From Legionella sainthelensi (GTDB lineage Bacteria; Pseudomonadota; Gammaproteobacteria; Legionellales; Legionellaceae), in assembly GCF_900637685.1 (NCBI RefSeq), contig NZ_LR134388.1:4057001-4121000 (forward strand): a DNA stretch of 64,000 nucleotides, written 5' to 3'. This document shows, piece by piece, positions 55,456 to 64,000 of this stretch. A model generated the notes under the pieces. That model was given only the letters and a program-made list of their open reading frames with translations. It was not told the origin of the DNA and searched no databases. Numbering within the stretch: the stretch's first letter is position 1; each line of letters starts with the position of its first letter. The translations under genes were made by a program, and so were the position numbers.

Positions 55456-57020
55456 CCACCATACCTTAATTTAATTTGCCAATGCTCCAGTGTTGTTCCA
55501 AGAGTTTTTTGCAGATTTGATATTTGATTCAAATAAGCAATTTTTGCATTGATTAATCCTGCTTGTGCTTGAATTAATTGATTTTGCGTGTTGTTTACAT
55601 CCAACGCGCTGGAAATACCCGCTTGTTGTTTTTTCTTTTCGAGAGCATAAGACTGTTCTGCCAAGTTCACTTGCTTTTGTGCCAACTGATACCGTTTGGC
55701 TAAGCTATTGAGATTATTGATGATGTTGGTAATAGTAGTTATTAACGCTCTTTTAGCAGCAAGCAATGCTAGGCGATCTTTTTCCAAACGAACTTTTGCA
55801 CTAATTAATTGACTGCGTCGCTTGAGGTCATGTAACGGTACGGTTAAGGTCAAACGCGCTGTTTCTGTCACATTATTACCATCATAAATACCGCGCACGC
55901 CCCCGGCATTCCCGGTGACATCATTCACAACGCCACTTTGTATGTTTCCCCCTAAATCTAATTGCCATAACTGCTGATTTTTAGCAACTTTATAAGCACG
56001 CTCATCAGCACGCAAGGCAACTTTATAGGCTAAATACTGAGTATTATTATTTAATGCGTACTCAATCGATTGTTTTAAATCAGGAACGGTAAGTTTATCT
56101 AATACCACATCACTAGGTACTGATATATGCATTTCTGGATCAAGCCCTATGGTCTGTAACAAATCTTGTGATGCGGTCTGAAAATCATTTTCCGCTTGCT
56201 CAACCATCAAACTTAACGATTCAATTTGATACGATTGTTGAATATTACCTGTAGGCTCTAATTGCCCTGCCTTTATTTTCTTTTCATTGATTTCATAAGA
56301 TTTTTGGGCTTCTTTTAATTGTAAACGCTGATTTTGTAAGTTATTACCACTGAGAATCAGCATCCGATAAGCCATAATTACCTGGGTTACTTGATCGGCT
56401 ACCGATTGCTTTAAATTTAATTTATTCAACCATTCAGTATCTTCAGCATTTAAAAGCGCCGCTTCATTTACGGCTTTACCAAAACCCCGCAATAAAGGTT
56501 GTGTTAACGAAAAATTTAATACCGGATTATAGCTGTTGTTTCCATTCAGATTATTATCAATTCCTAGCTTTGCTGAGGTACCCAACTTCGTATTCAAATT
56601 AAATTCTGGGGAGGCTAGAAGTGTACGATTTGTGCTGGAGCCAACACCAGAATAAGTGCTCTTCTGAACTGCACCTGAAGCACCTATAGCGTATTGAAGC
56701 TCAAACTCATTATACGCTAAACGCAATTGATAGCGCTGGACAATACGATCAAGCTCGACATTTTGAATATTAGGGTTATAGCGTAAAGCCAATAAAATAG
56801 CCTCTCGTAAACTCAATTGATGAATGGTCTTATTACGCGAAGCAGGCGATGTAGGTAACTCTATCCAGTGTTTTAACATAAACTCAGGATTTTCTATTGC
56901 TTTTTGCAACCGCTCTTCCGCTTCTTTTATTGATGAATTTTCCACAGCAGGGATGGACCAAATCTGGCGCGTAAACATGGAAATAAACAAAAAAAGCAGT
57001 GCTCCTTTTTTTAAGATCAT
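55452..57020 (-). CDS. TolC-family outer-membrane efflux channel
   Basis: Outer-membrane duct, about 522 aa. I chose the ATG at 57020 because it overlaps the apaH stop (ATGA); an ATG at 57032 is possible. Signal peptide to SIPA, then two TolC repeats ([20 protein letters not shown] and the later [16 protein letters not shown]). Forms a complete tripartite system with the next three genes. Confidence 0.92.
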   Translation of the reverse strand: MILKKGALLFLFISMFTRQIWSIPAVENSSIKEAEERLQKAIENPEFMLKHWIELPTSPASRNKTIHQLSLREAILLALRYNPNIQNVELDRIVQRYQLRLAYNEFELQYAIGASGAVQKSTYSGVGSSTNRTLLASPEFNLNTKLGTSAKLGIDNNLNGNNSYNPVLNFSLTQPLLRGFGKAVNEAALLNAEDTEWLNKLNLKQSVADQVTQVIMAYRMLILSGNNLQNQRLQLKEAQKSYEINEKKIKAGQLEPTGNIQQSYQIESLSLMVEQAENDFQTASQDLLQTIGLDPEMHISVPSDVVLDKLTVPDLKQSIEYALNNNTQYLAYKVALRADERAYKVAKNQQLWQLDLGGNIQSGVVNDVTGNAGGVRGIYDGNNVTETARLTLTVPLHDLKRRSQLISAKVRLEKDRLALLAAKRALITTITNIINNLNSLAKRYQLAQKQVNLAEQSYALEKKKQQAGISSALDVNNTQNQLIQAQAGLINAKIAYLNQISNLQKTLGTTLEHWQIKLRYGG

Positions 57021-57832
57021 TTTTTGTTCCACACTGCAAATCGCTGCCTATCCTGCAAACGTAATGCGGTTAGTTGTCCTCCCCAGAGACATCCAGTATC
57101 TATGGCATGAATTTTAGGATTAGGGCATTTTCCCATTAAAGCCGCCCAATGCCCAAAAACAATATCGCACTCGATTTCTTTGCGACTCGGTACGTCATAC
57201 CAAGGATAAAGATTTGCTGGCGCTTGCGCAAGAGTCCCCTTATAGCCTAACTCTAACCGACCATTTGCATCGCAAAAACGCATCCGCGTAAAATAATTTG
57301 TTATTGCTCGTAGCCTCTCTATTCCAGTTAAATCATCAGACCAGAGATCCGGTTTACTACCATAGAGACGTGCTAGAAAATCACGAAAATGATCCCCAGC
57401 AAGAACGTCTTCAAGCTCTTTGGCCAATTGCATTGCTTGGGTTAGATCCCATAAGGGAGCTATCCCTGCGTGACACATTACGACTTTCAGTTCTGGTGAA
57501 TAGTGTAAAATAGATTGCTTTCTTAACCAATGCCCTAGCTCCTCGCTATCTGCAGCATGCATCACCTCTTGTAAGGTATCATCATGCTCGCGCCAAGGTC
57601 TTCCTCCGAATAATGAGGCTAATAAATGCAGATCGTGATTTCCTAATGTGATTCTTGGCGTAAGAGGCAGGGAACGAACAAAGCGTAGAACCGCCAGCGA
57701 TTCCGGACCACGATTTACGAGATCACCAACAAACCATAAGCGATCCGTTTTTTCATCAAATTCGATTAATTCCAGCAACTTTTGCAAAGGCTTGTAACAG
57801 CCTTGTACATCACCGATTGCATAATCAGGCAC
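57017..57832 (-). CDS. apaH: Bis(5'-nucleosyl)-tetraphosphatase, symmetrical
   Basis: Hydrolyses Ap4A to two ADP, 271 aa. The metallophosphatase motifs are [18 protein letters not shown] and GNHDLHLL; the C-terminal [10 protein letters not shown] fits. Start overlaps the TraI_2-like gene by 8 bases and its end overlaps tolC. In E. coli the apaH neighbours are rsmA and apaG; here apaG is replaced by a TraI_2-like gene. Confidence 0.95.
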   Translation of the reverse strand: MPDYAIGDVQGCYKPLQKLLELIEFDEKTDRLWFVGDLVNRGPESLAVLRFVRSLPLTPRITLGNHDLHLLASLFGGRPWREHDDTLQEVMHAADSEELGHWLRKQSILHYSPELKVVMCHAGIAPLWDLTQAMQLAKELEDVLAGDHFRDFLARLYGSKPDLWSDDLTGIERLRAITNYFTRMRFCDANGRLELGYKGTLAQAPANLYPWYDVPSRKEIECDIVFGHWAALMGKCPNPKIHAIDTGCLWGGQLTALRLQDRQRFAVWNKK

Positions 57833-59165
57833 CGTTTTTTGCTCCTGGCCTTAACGCATTATTATCATTTTCCACAACTTGCCATTTTCCAGTCGCATTT
57901 AATTTCTGCAATGAAGTTACCAGACCACTATTTTGTAGTGTAAATTGACTGTTGAATTGAGCTTTATGAATCAATTCCGTAGCCGACATGCTCTCAACTT
58001 TCCCAGTATTCATATTTTGTACTTTAACTGAGGCTGGTAGCGCAAGCGCATATTTAGAAAAGACGGTACCTGACTCTATTTTTCCTTTGGCTTCATATCG
58101 GCTTATTACACCCCCATCAGCAGCACGGCTGTGGAGTGCTAAAGATAAAAATCCATTTTTTGCAGCCTGCCAATTTTTATATTCAGGATGTTCTCGCACA
58201 AATAATTGATATATTTCAGGACACATCAACATACCACCAGGCACCATAAATAAAGGTGCTTTATTAATCATAATGCGGCCTTCATCTAAAGATTTAATCA
58301 TCCATTTGATGAACTCCATTCCTATTGCCTGCTCTTTTTCCAGGATGGATTCTGGCTGACCACCAGAAAAGGTAGCGGCACGATAACGCCCTCCACCTTG
58401 AGCTGAAACAGTTCGTCCCATAAACTCAAGCAAATAACGTTGAATTGCAATTGCTTCGGCATGAATTAATATCGCACCTAGAGTACCCGCTGAACGCTCG
58501 TCTTCATTTAATAAAGCCAACCACACTGCTAAAACTTCAGGGCTAGAAGCAATCCAGTTAAAACCACTGACTGGCATTAATGTCCTAGCCATCAGTAAAT
58601 TAAGTCGGCGACGCAGCTCAACTTCCGATTCTTTTTGAAATTCATAAAAATAATAAACCCCAGTACTTGTCAAATTCTCAAGCAATGGATTCCATTCTTT
58701 TAAAAATTGGCCGTTTGTATCATAAATCCCAATTCGATAATCGGCATATAACTTACCGATACCTTGCAATAAAGCTGCGGAATAAAGTGCATATTGCCAA
58801 AGTTTTTGCTCTTCGGACATCGCACCAGGCTGATCGAGTAACATAAATTCTTGAAATAAGCTAAGTGCTGCTTCAGTACGATTTAATGCATGATCGACTA
58901 AGCCACCAGGCTGTGAATAATAGCTGTGTGTCGTCTCAGGCAGATTTTGGCAGTAATGAACAAGATTATCGACAAGAGTGCTGCATAAACTATCATATCG
59001 TGACGTTTCCAAGCCGGACAAAACTCTCATCTTTTTGAGTAATGTCTGCCTTCTCTCTTCCGATAAAAAAATGTTGGCATTCACCATGCGTGTTAAATCT
59101 TTCAAAGATTTGCCTTGCGAGGACAAGGAACCTTTACGTTGACGTTGAAACAAAGCCATCTCCAT
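57825..59165 (-). CDS. TraI_2/MobH-relaxase-like protein with degenerate HD site
   Basis: 446 aa. The N-terminal half resembles the TraI_2 (HD-type relaxase) domain: [20 protein letters not shown] keeps one His (HA) but the canonical catalytic HDxGK is here [11 protein letters not shown] (132-142), so His and Asp are lost. The C-terminus ([31 protein letters not shown]) is a winged-helix-like tail. Between rsmA and apaH in a housekeeping operon, it is more likely a chromosomal derivative than a mobile element. Confidence 0.8.
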   Translation of the reverse strand: MEMALFQRQRKGSLSSQGKSLKDLTRMVNANIFLSEERRQTLLKKMRVLSGLETSRYDSLCSTLVDNLVHYCQNLPETTHSYYSQPGGLVDHALNRTEAALSLFQEFMLLDQPGAMSEEQKLWQYALYSAALLQGIGKLYADYRIGIYDTNGQFLKEWNPLLENLTSTGVYYFYEFQKESEVELRRRLNLLMARTLMPVSGFNWIASSPEVLAVWLALLNEDERSAGTLGAILIHAEAIAIQRYLLEFMGRTVSAQGGGRYRAATFSGGQPESILEKEQAIGMEFIKWMIKSLDEGRIMINKAPLFMVPGGMLMCPEIYQLFVREHPEYKNWQAAKNGFLSLALHSRAADGGVISRYEAKGKIESGTVFSKYALALPASVKVQNMNTGKVESMSATELIHKAQFNSQFTLQNSGLVTSLQKLNATGKWQVVENDNNALRPGAKNGA

Positions 59166-59219
59166 AATAATTTAGTAACTCCGACCTAAAAAAATGAGTC
59201 CTCAATAGTTAATTTTACA

Positions 59220-59990
59220 CTAATTGGAAATAAATTTCGCTAGTTGAACATATTCCGAGATAGAAATTTGTTCTGGTCTTCTACTTCCATCAATGCCCAA
59301 AGCATGTAATTGCTCTGCGGTTATTAAACCTTTCAAGTTATTATTCAGTGTCTTACGTCGCATCGCAAACGCATGAGCCACCAGATACTCCAATCGCGCT
59401 ACAGGAATCGTCTCAAAAGGTGAAATACGATGGGGAACAAGACGAACCACTGCAGAATCTACCTTAGGTTTAGGCTCAAAAGCTTCGGGAGGAACATCAA
59501 ATAAATGTTCCACCGTACAATGGTACTGTAACATCACAGTTAAGCGTCCATAAGCTTTGCATCCGGGTTGGGCTGCCATCCGTTCGACGACCTCTTTTTG
59601 TAACATAAAATGCATGTCTTCTATAGAGGAAGTGAACTGCAATAAATGGATGAGCAATGGAGTGGAAATATTATAAGGCAAATTACCCACTACTCGTAAT
59701 TTGGGGCCAAATTGATTGTAATCAAGTGTTAATGCATCAGCAGAAATCAAATGCAATTTATCAGCAGCACTTGATAATTCGGTCAAATATTTTTGCAAAT
59801 CAGTATCAATTTCAACAGCGGTTAGGTGATTTAGGTAGCGCAACAATGACTGAGTCAGCGCCCCCAAGCCAGGGCCGATCTCAAGCATATTATCCTGTGC
59901 TTGGGGGTTTATCGCATGCAAAATACGGTTAATAATATGTTGGTTCTGGAGAAAATTCTGTCCAAACCGCTTACGCGGACTATGCTTCAC
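59220..59990 (-). CDS. rsmA: 16S rRNA dimethyladenosine transferase
   Basis: KsgA, dimethylates A1518 and A1519 in 16S rRNA, 256 aa. SAM motif [15 protein letters not shown] and the active-site NLPYNIST are intact; N-terminal [10 protein letters not shown] is the family start. The rRNA-specific C-terminal domain ([15 protein letters not shown]) is present. It is 54 bases upstream of the TraI_2-like gene and may lead the operon. Confidence 0.96.
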   Translation of the reverse strand: MKHSPRKRFGQNFLQNQHIINRILHAINPQAQDNMLEIGPGLGALTQSLLRYLNHLTAVEIDTDLQKYLTELSSAADKLHLISADALTLDYNQFGPKLRVVGNLPYNISTPLLIHLLQFTSSIEDMHFMLQKEVVERMAAQPGCKAYGRLTVMLQYHCTVEHLFDVPPEAFEPKPKVDSAVVRLVPHRISPFETIPVARLEYLVAHAFAMRRKTLNNNLKGLITAEQLHALGIDGSRRPEQISISEYVQLAKFISN

Positions 59991-60183
59991 TTTAATTCAT
60001 CTCCAAAGAGTAAAAAGGAATTATATCGCGCCTCTATCTTAAAAAGTAGTCCGATAAAATGGGAACACTCATTAATAAGTTTCAAAAATAGATATTTACC
60101 TTTATTGAGTTGATAAATTTGTATGGCGTAAGCTTCCCTATATGGTGTAAAATTCGTCCATTATGAACAAGGCTGGAATTATT

Positions 60184-60603
60184 ATGTCTTATAGAAAAAT
60201 GTTAAAATCAAAAATCCATCGTGCTTGCGTGACAGAAGCTGATTTGGACTATGAGGGAAGTATCACAATTTCTCCGGAACTTCTTAAAGCCGCAAATATT
60301 TTACCTTATGAAGCAGTAAATGTCTGGAACATTACCGCAGGAACTCGTTTTGAAACTTATGCAATCACGGGCAAACCCGGATCAACTGAAATTTGTGTTA
60401 ATGGTGCGGCTGCACATTTAGTCACCCCTGGAGATTTAATAATTATCGCCTCTTTTACTCAGGTGTTAGAAGAGGATTGTGCAAACTTAGTTCCAACCGT
60501 AGTATTTGTTGATCAGTTCAATCGATTAAGAGAAATTAGACCCGAGAAAATTGGCGTAAAAATCAAGAAGTTACTCATGTTTAAAACTACGGTCCTTGAT
60601 TGA
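60184..60603 (+). CDS. panD: Aspartate 1-decarboxylase
   Basis: Makes beta-alanine for pantothenate, 139 aa. The ATG at 60184 gives the PanD start (MSYRKMLKSKIHRACVTEAD). The self-cleavage Gly25-Ser26 in YEGSI generates the pyruvoyl cofactor. Family motifs VWNITAGTRFETY and NGAAAHLVTPGD are intact. The C-terminal 13 residues (KKLLMFKTTVLD) extend past E. coli PanD. Confidence 0.95.
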   Translation: MSYRKMLKSKIHRACVTEADLDYEGSITISPELLKAANILPYEAVNVWNITAGTRFETYAITGKPGSTEICVNGAAAHLVTPGDLIIIASFTQVLEEDCANLVPTVVFVDQFNRLREIRPEKIGVKIKKLLMFKTTVLD

Positions 60604-60623
60604 AGGGATCGCTCTTATTCCTA

Positions 60624-60648
60624 GATCCCGCGACGTGGTCGCGGGATC
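60624..60648 (+). repeat. Perfect 11-bp hairpin element
   Basis: GATCCCGCGAC-GTG-GTCGCGGGATC, an 11-bp perfect stem with a 3-base loop, between panD and tatC. It resembles the arm of the 48151 element, so it may be a dispersed REP-like repeat. No T-run follows; it may end the panD transcript or tune tatC expression. Confidence 0.65.
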
Positions 60649-60667
60649 CAAAAATCCCTAACTAGCG

Positions 60668-61372
60668 ATGAATCATACCCTCTTAAGTCACCTATTCGAA
60701 TTGCGCCGTCGAGGACTACAAACCCTAATTTGGTTTATCGCTTTATTTTTCATTTTCTTTTTCCTAGCCAATCATTTGTTTCAAGCCGTGATTAGCCCGT
60801 TACTTGACACACTATCCACCCAGGAAAGCATCATTGCCACTCAAGTGACATCGCCTGTGTTTACTCCATTGAAACTCGCGTCGGATGCCGCCATGTTATT
60901 AAGCGCTCCTTTTGCCTTATTTCAATTCTGGCGTTTTATTAGCCCAGGACTTTATAAAAAGGAACAAACTATTTTACGCACTGCGCTCATATTGAGTCTC
61001 AGCCTTTTTCTAGTTGGCGTTTTATTTTGTTTTTACTTGGTTTTGCCCTTCATGTTTCATTTTTTTGCTCATTCCTTACCTAAAGGAGTGCGCTACATGC
61101 CCGATATGGGCCATGCATTGGATTTTATCACTGGGATGCTGATGACATTTGGTTTTTGTTTTCAGGTACCTTTAATTTGTTTTGTACTCGTACGCTTAAA
61201 AATCATCGCCGTAATGACATTAAAACACATCAGACCGTATGTTGTTGTAAGTGCTTTTATAGTAGGTATGTTGCTTACACCACCGGATGTTTTTTCTCAA
61301 ATTATGTTGGCGCTGCCTCTGTGTTTGCTCTACGAAATAGGAATCATTTTATCTGTTTGTTTTGCGGACTAA
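60668..61372 (+). CDS. tatC: Sec-independent protein translocase TatC
   Basis: Receptor of the twin-arginine export pathway, 234 aa with six TM helices. N-terminal HLFELRRR and the family motif LTPPDVFSQIMLALPLCLLYE are present. tatA and tatB lie 16 kb upstream, so the Tat genes are split. No obvious Shine-Dalgarno before the ATG, which may indicate read-through from panD. Confidence 0.93.
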   Translation: MNHTLLSHLFELRRRGLQTLIWFIALFFIFFFLANHLFQAVISPLLDTLSTQESIIATQVTSPVFTPLKLASDAAMLLSAPFALFQFWRFISPGLYKKEQTILRTALILSLSLFLVGVLFCFYLVLPFMFHFFAHSLPKGVRYMPDMGHALDFITGMLMTFGFCFQVPLICFVLVRLKIIAVMTLKHIRPYVVVSAFIVGMLLTPPDVFSQIMLALPLCLLYEIGIILSVCFAD

Positions 61373-61462
61373 ACTGGGAGGTCAGTTCGATAATCAAAGG
61401 CTGAAATCCCCAGCATCAATTGAAAAAATTAAAGCTGATTGGTCCACAATCAGCCTTAAATT

Positions 61463-63022
61463 TTAATGTATGCTTTGGTTGGGTGTTGACATCAGGAATT
61501 CCTGCTCCGTCTCAGTGCAGGAGATTGAAGTGAAAAATTCTAGAATGCTAATATTACCACTATACTGTTGCGGACGATTTGACTTATCCGGAGTAAGATC
61601 AATCATAAAGGCTTCCGCATCCCGAGCCCAAACAGGTAAATCCGGCTCAATGTACATTTCAGCACAGAAATTATTTTGTTCAGCATGCGCCCTGATTGCA
61701 GGAACAGTCAACAATAATGCGGCCATCAGAAGGTTGTCTTTACCCATCACCAAATGAAAGAGCTCATTGGGCTGCTTTTTAGTAACTTCCTGATGCGTCA
61801 AGATTTTGATGCCAGGAATAGATAATAAGAAACAAATATCGCGCAGCTTGGAAAGGTCATTACTACGAATTAAATGACGCAACATATAAAAACCTAACCG
61901 ACAGTCTTGGTGCTCTAGATTAAAAACGCCATGAGGGTGCTTTTGATAATAAGCCTCCTCTTCTGCCTTCAGCGCTTTAAGCTTATTGGTGATGAATGGG
62001 CGTACCCAGTAATTGTATTCTATATTGTGCAGCTCCGCGTAAGCCAGGCAATCAGGATAATGGAGCAGGTAGTTTACGGCCTCTATATTGTTTGCATTCA
62101 TAGCTGCCAAACGAAAAGCCGCATAACTATCCGCCTTAACCATTAGATCTGTTTGAACAGTCCGTATTTCCTCAGGAATCAAGCCCACCAGATATTCAAG
62201 GATGTCTTTGCCGCCATATAGTGCTGCTGAGCGAAAAACTCCATAATTATTCGCATCAAGCATAGCCAATGTTTCCTTAATCCTGATTTCCTGAGGAATC
62301 AAGCCTACCAGATATTCAAGGATGTCTTGGTGACCGTAGCGAGCAGCTGAATTAAACACTCTATAGTTTTTAGTCCTAATTAGGGCGAGGGTTTCATCAG
62401 CTCTTATTGCCTCAGGAATAAAATTTATCAGATAGTTAAGAATTTCTTTGTGACCATTGCGGGCAGCAAGACGAAAAGCCTGGTAGTTTTTGGTCTGAAT
62501 CATGGCGAGTCTCTCCTGGACACGATCCGATGCTGGAATCAAACCGATTAAGTATTCAAGAATGTCTTTATAGCCATATTCAGAAGCCCAGCGAACAGCA
62601 AAATAGTTATCTGCATTAATCATCGCAAGAATTTCTTGAGCTCGAGCCGCAGGCAATCTAGTGAAAAAATACTTAATGCATTCAATATCACCCATGAGCG
62701 TCAGCGCTTGGACGATTTTAGGCCCATAACCTGCTCGACGACCAAAATCATCAATAATTTTTGCTTTGCAGCCAGCGTGAGCAAAAAAAAGGCAAAGTAA
62801 CGCCTCTAAACTAGGCACGCTGGGAAGCGTGTGGATTGCCTCGGAATATTCTTTACTAAATAACTCTAAATAAGAAAAAACCATTCGATAGTTAAACACT
62901 TCAACCCAGATCGCCCAGGGAATCACGTGCAATTGTGGATCCTGGGTTAGTTGCTCTTGTCGAGGTAGATGAATCCATTTCGTGATAAATGGTGAGTCTT
63001 CTGAGAATAGATACTTTGGCAT
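61463..63022 (-). CDS. Ankyrin-like protein with five 40-residue repeats
   Basis: 519 aa, soluble. AGGAG precedes the ATG closely. From 134 to about 333 it has five repeats of exactly 40 residues, with Tyr at 140, 180, 220, 260 and 300, and a recurring AARxGHxDILEYLVGLIP core. Earlier (106-133) is a shorter relative. The repeats suggest a protein-protein interaction scaffold of the kind frequent in Legionella effectors. The N- and C-terminal thirds are of unknown fold. Confidence 0.82.
   Translation of the reverse strand: MPKYLFSEDSPFITKWIHLPRQEQLTQDPQLHVIPWAIWVEVFNYRMVFSYLELFSKEYSEAIHTLPSVPSLEALLCLFFAHAGCKAKIIDDFGRRAGYGPKIVQALTLMGDIECIKYFFTRLPAARAQEILAMINADNYFAVRWASEYGYKDILEYLIGLIPASDRVQERLAMIQTKNYQAFRLAARNGHKEILNYLINFIPEAIRADETLALIRTKNYRVFNSAARYGHQDILEYLVGLIPQEIRIKETLAMLDANNYGVFRSAALYGGKDILEYLVGLIPEEIRTVQTDLMVKADSYAAFRLAAMNANNIEAVNYLLHYPDCLAYAELHNIEYNYWVRPFITNKLKALKAEEEAYYQKHPHGVFNLEHQDCRLGFYMLRHLIRSNDLSKLRDICFLLSIPGIKILTHQEVTKKQPNELFHLVMGKDNLLMAALLLTVPAIRAHAEQNNFCAEMYIEPDLPVWARDAEAFMIDLTPDKSNRPQQYSGNISILEFFTSISCTETEQEFLMSTPNQSIH
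62024..62623 (-). repeat. Five tandem 120-bp coding repeats
   Basis: Within the ankyrin-like gene, five units of 120 bp encode the 40-residue repeats. Units 3 and 4 are highly similar at the DNA level too (for example GATATTCAAGGATGTC), suggesting recent duplication or recombination. Copy number may vary between strains. Confidence 0.75.
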
Positions 63023-63316
63023 ATGGTGCTCCTAAAAATCTCTTAATAATTCGAGTATAAAAAATGAAAATTAAACTCATCTGATTTCCAAAACTCATAA
63101 ATTAAATGGAATATGTGAATTTGTAATAAGCCGAAAAGACTGGGCCAATGTGACACATCTTGTCATTTTGAGCGTTTTTCTCACTGTTTTGAGGAGTTAC
63201 TATTTTTTTGCATAAAAAAAATAATTTTAAATCACTATAGAAAATTTATAATTTATTTGATTAAAATAAGCCCATATTTTCGATCCTAATGCGCAATAAA
63301 TAAAAGGAGCTTCAGA

Positions 63317-64000
63317 ATGTATGCTAAAACTCAAGATACGGCCTCTAAAAAACATGTGGGTTCATTGAATGTACTTAATTTGGCTACCCACAAAATAGAT
63401 GGGTTTCGTTTATATACTTGCGCTCCAACTCAACATGACAAGGAGGGAAAAGTAACGCGAATTTTAGAACCCGAAATAAGATTTAAACCCAATAAAATGA
63501 TAAATGGAAAAAGTATTGAGTGGGCGATCAAACACAAAAACTCTCCCGTTTGTTTCCAGATAATAATGAATATAATCAATAAAACCATTCTTGATGAGAT
63601 TCCATTGGCGCAACACAAACATAAGACATTCATTAATAAATTATGGAATGGCTTAACTAATCAGCACAAAATAAATGTAATACAGGCTATTTATGAGAAA
63701 AAACCTTTTTTACTATCAAGTAAAGAAAGTGTCTCCAACACCATTATAGAAGGTGATAACGCAAAAGAGTTTTTTAATATTGTTTGCCATAATTTTCCCA
63801 TTGCAACACCATCAACTGTCCCCCCTGAGCATGCATCACGCATTATTTTTATTAATGCCAATGTGTATGCACAAAGACAGGGCAAAGAAAGCGTGGCCGC
63901 ATACACTCAAAAGCATCCACATGAATGCTGCATTGTCCATAATCAATCAGCTTTAGAAAATGTTTTAAAACTACATAAAGGGAGCGACCAAACAATTTCT
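63317..64000 (+). CDS. Hypothetical protein, cut by the right edge
   Basis: An open frame of 228 codons from the ATG at 63317, preceded by AAGGAG at good spacing, running off the window. Soluble, Lys- and Asn-rich, with two adjacent Cys in HPHECCIVHN. A -10-like TATAAT is at 63247-63252. I recognise no family. The Lys-rich N-terminal KTQDTASKKH and solitary position make it a possible Dot/Icm substrate, which is inference. Confidence 0.7.
   Translation, partial: MYAKTQDTASKKHVGSLNVLNLATHKIDGFRLYTCAPTQHDKEGKVTRILEPEIRFKPNKMINGKSIEWAIKHKNSPVCFQIIMNIINKTILDEIPLAQHKHKTFINKLWNGLTNQHKINVIQAIYEKKPFLLSSKESVSNTIIEGDNAKEFFNIVCHNFPIATPSTVPPEHASRIIFINANVYAQRQGKESVAAYTQKHPHECCIVHNQSALENVLKLHKGSDQTIS

Noticed and set aside
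62024..62623. CRISPR-like periodic repeats
   Set aside because: The 120-bp periodicity is in frame inside a protein and encodes 40-residue units, so it is a coding repeat.

Overview
The window is AT-rich gammaproteobacterial chromosome, best explained as Legionella (probably not L. pneumophila itself). Three things point there: a helCBA-type heavy-metal efflux operon, many long proteins without recognisable enzymatic domains that resemble Dot/Icm effector candidates, and an aerobic core (F1Fo ATP synthase, cytochrome c oxidase, ubiquinone genes, Tat export) with Legionella-like sequences. This assignment rests on sequence recognition, not on a search. I see no tRNA, rRNA or CRISPR array.

Layout. 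0-5 kb: the start of an outer-membrane efflux lipoprotein, parC, and a CHASE3-PAS-GAF-GGDEF diguanylate cyclase. 5-8 kb: a 939-residue effector-like protein. 8-14 kb: helC-helB-helA, with helA broken by one missing base. 14-21 kb: a complete atpIBEFHAGDC operon. 21-31 kb: an accessory block with unknown genes, glyoxalase I, a DUF1254/DUF1214 secreted protein, a decayed insertion sequence with multi-site ends and a large nested inverted repeat, a frameshifted candidate thiol-protease effector, and an IS5-type remnant. 31-37 kb: coxC, ctaG, coxA, coxB (with a fused cytochrome c) and an upstream tetraheme cytochrome c, all on the minus strand. 37-44 kb: a LysE-type exporter, DUF1841, a frameshifted outer-membrane protein, a DUF2975/HTH pair, then ubiE-ubiJ-ubiB-tatA-tatB. 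44-51 kb: two Legionella-type hypotheticals, a frameshifted GNAT, an MsrB-MsrA fusion, mltB, a diheme cytochrome, a LysR regulator and a divergent flavin oxidoreductase. 52-60 kb: rsmA, then a tightly overlapping operon of a TraI_2-like protein, apaH, tolC, a membrane-fusion lipoprotein, an ABC ATPase and a permease. 60-64 kb: panD, tatC, a protein with five 40-residue ankyrin-like repeats, and the start of an unknown gene cut by the window edge.

How it fits together. The ubiquinone genes, cytochrome oxidase, the extra c-type cytochromes and ATP synthase form one aerobic energy chain. The Tat genes export folded cofactor proteins. The hel pump and the TolC/MFP/ABC system export metals or small molecules.

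The strongest cross-window signal is that five genes (helA, the gene at 28799, the outer-membrane gene at 39.4 kb, ubiE and the GNAT) are each broken by exactly one missing base in or beside a short A/T run. Adding one base restores each family alignment. Because ubiE is among them, base-calling error is the leading explanation, and those genes should be treated as probably intact until checked. The two transposase remnants are different: one has two nonsense codons plus a frameshift and the other also has multiple lesions, so they are genuinely decayed. The most interesting possible new biology is the gene at 28799-30525, whose His-Asn-Gln-Cys order and spacing suggest an unrecognised CE-clan thiol hydrolase or acetyltransferase effector.
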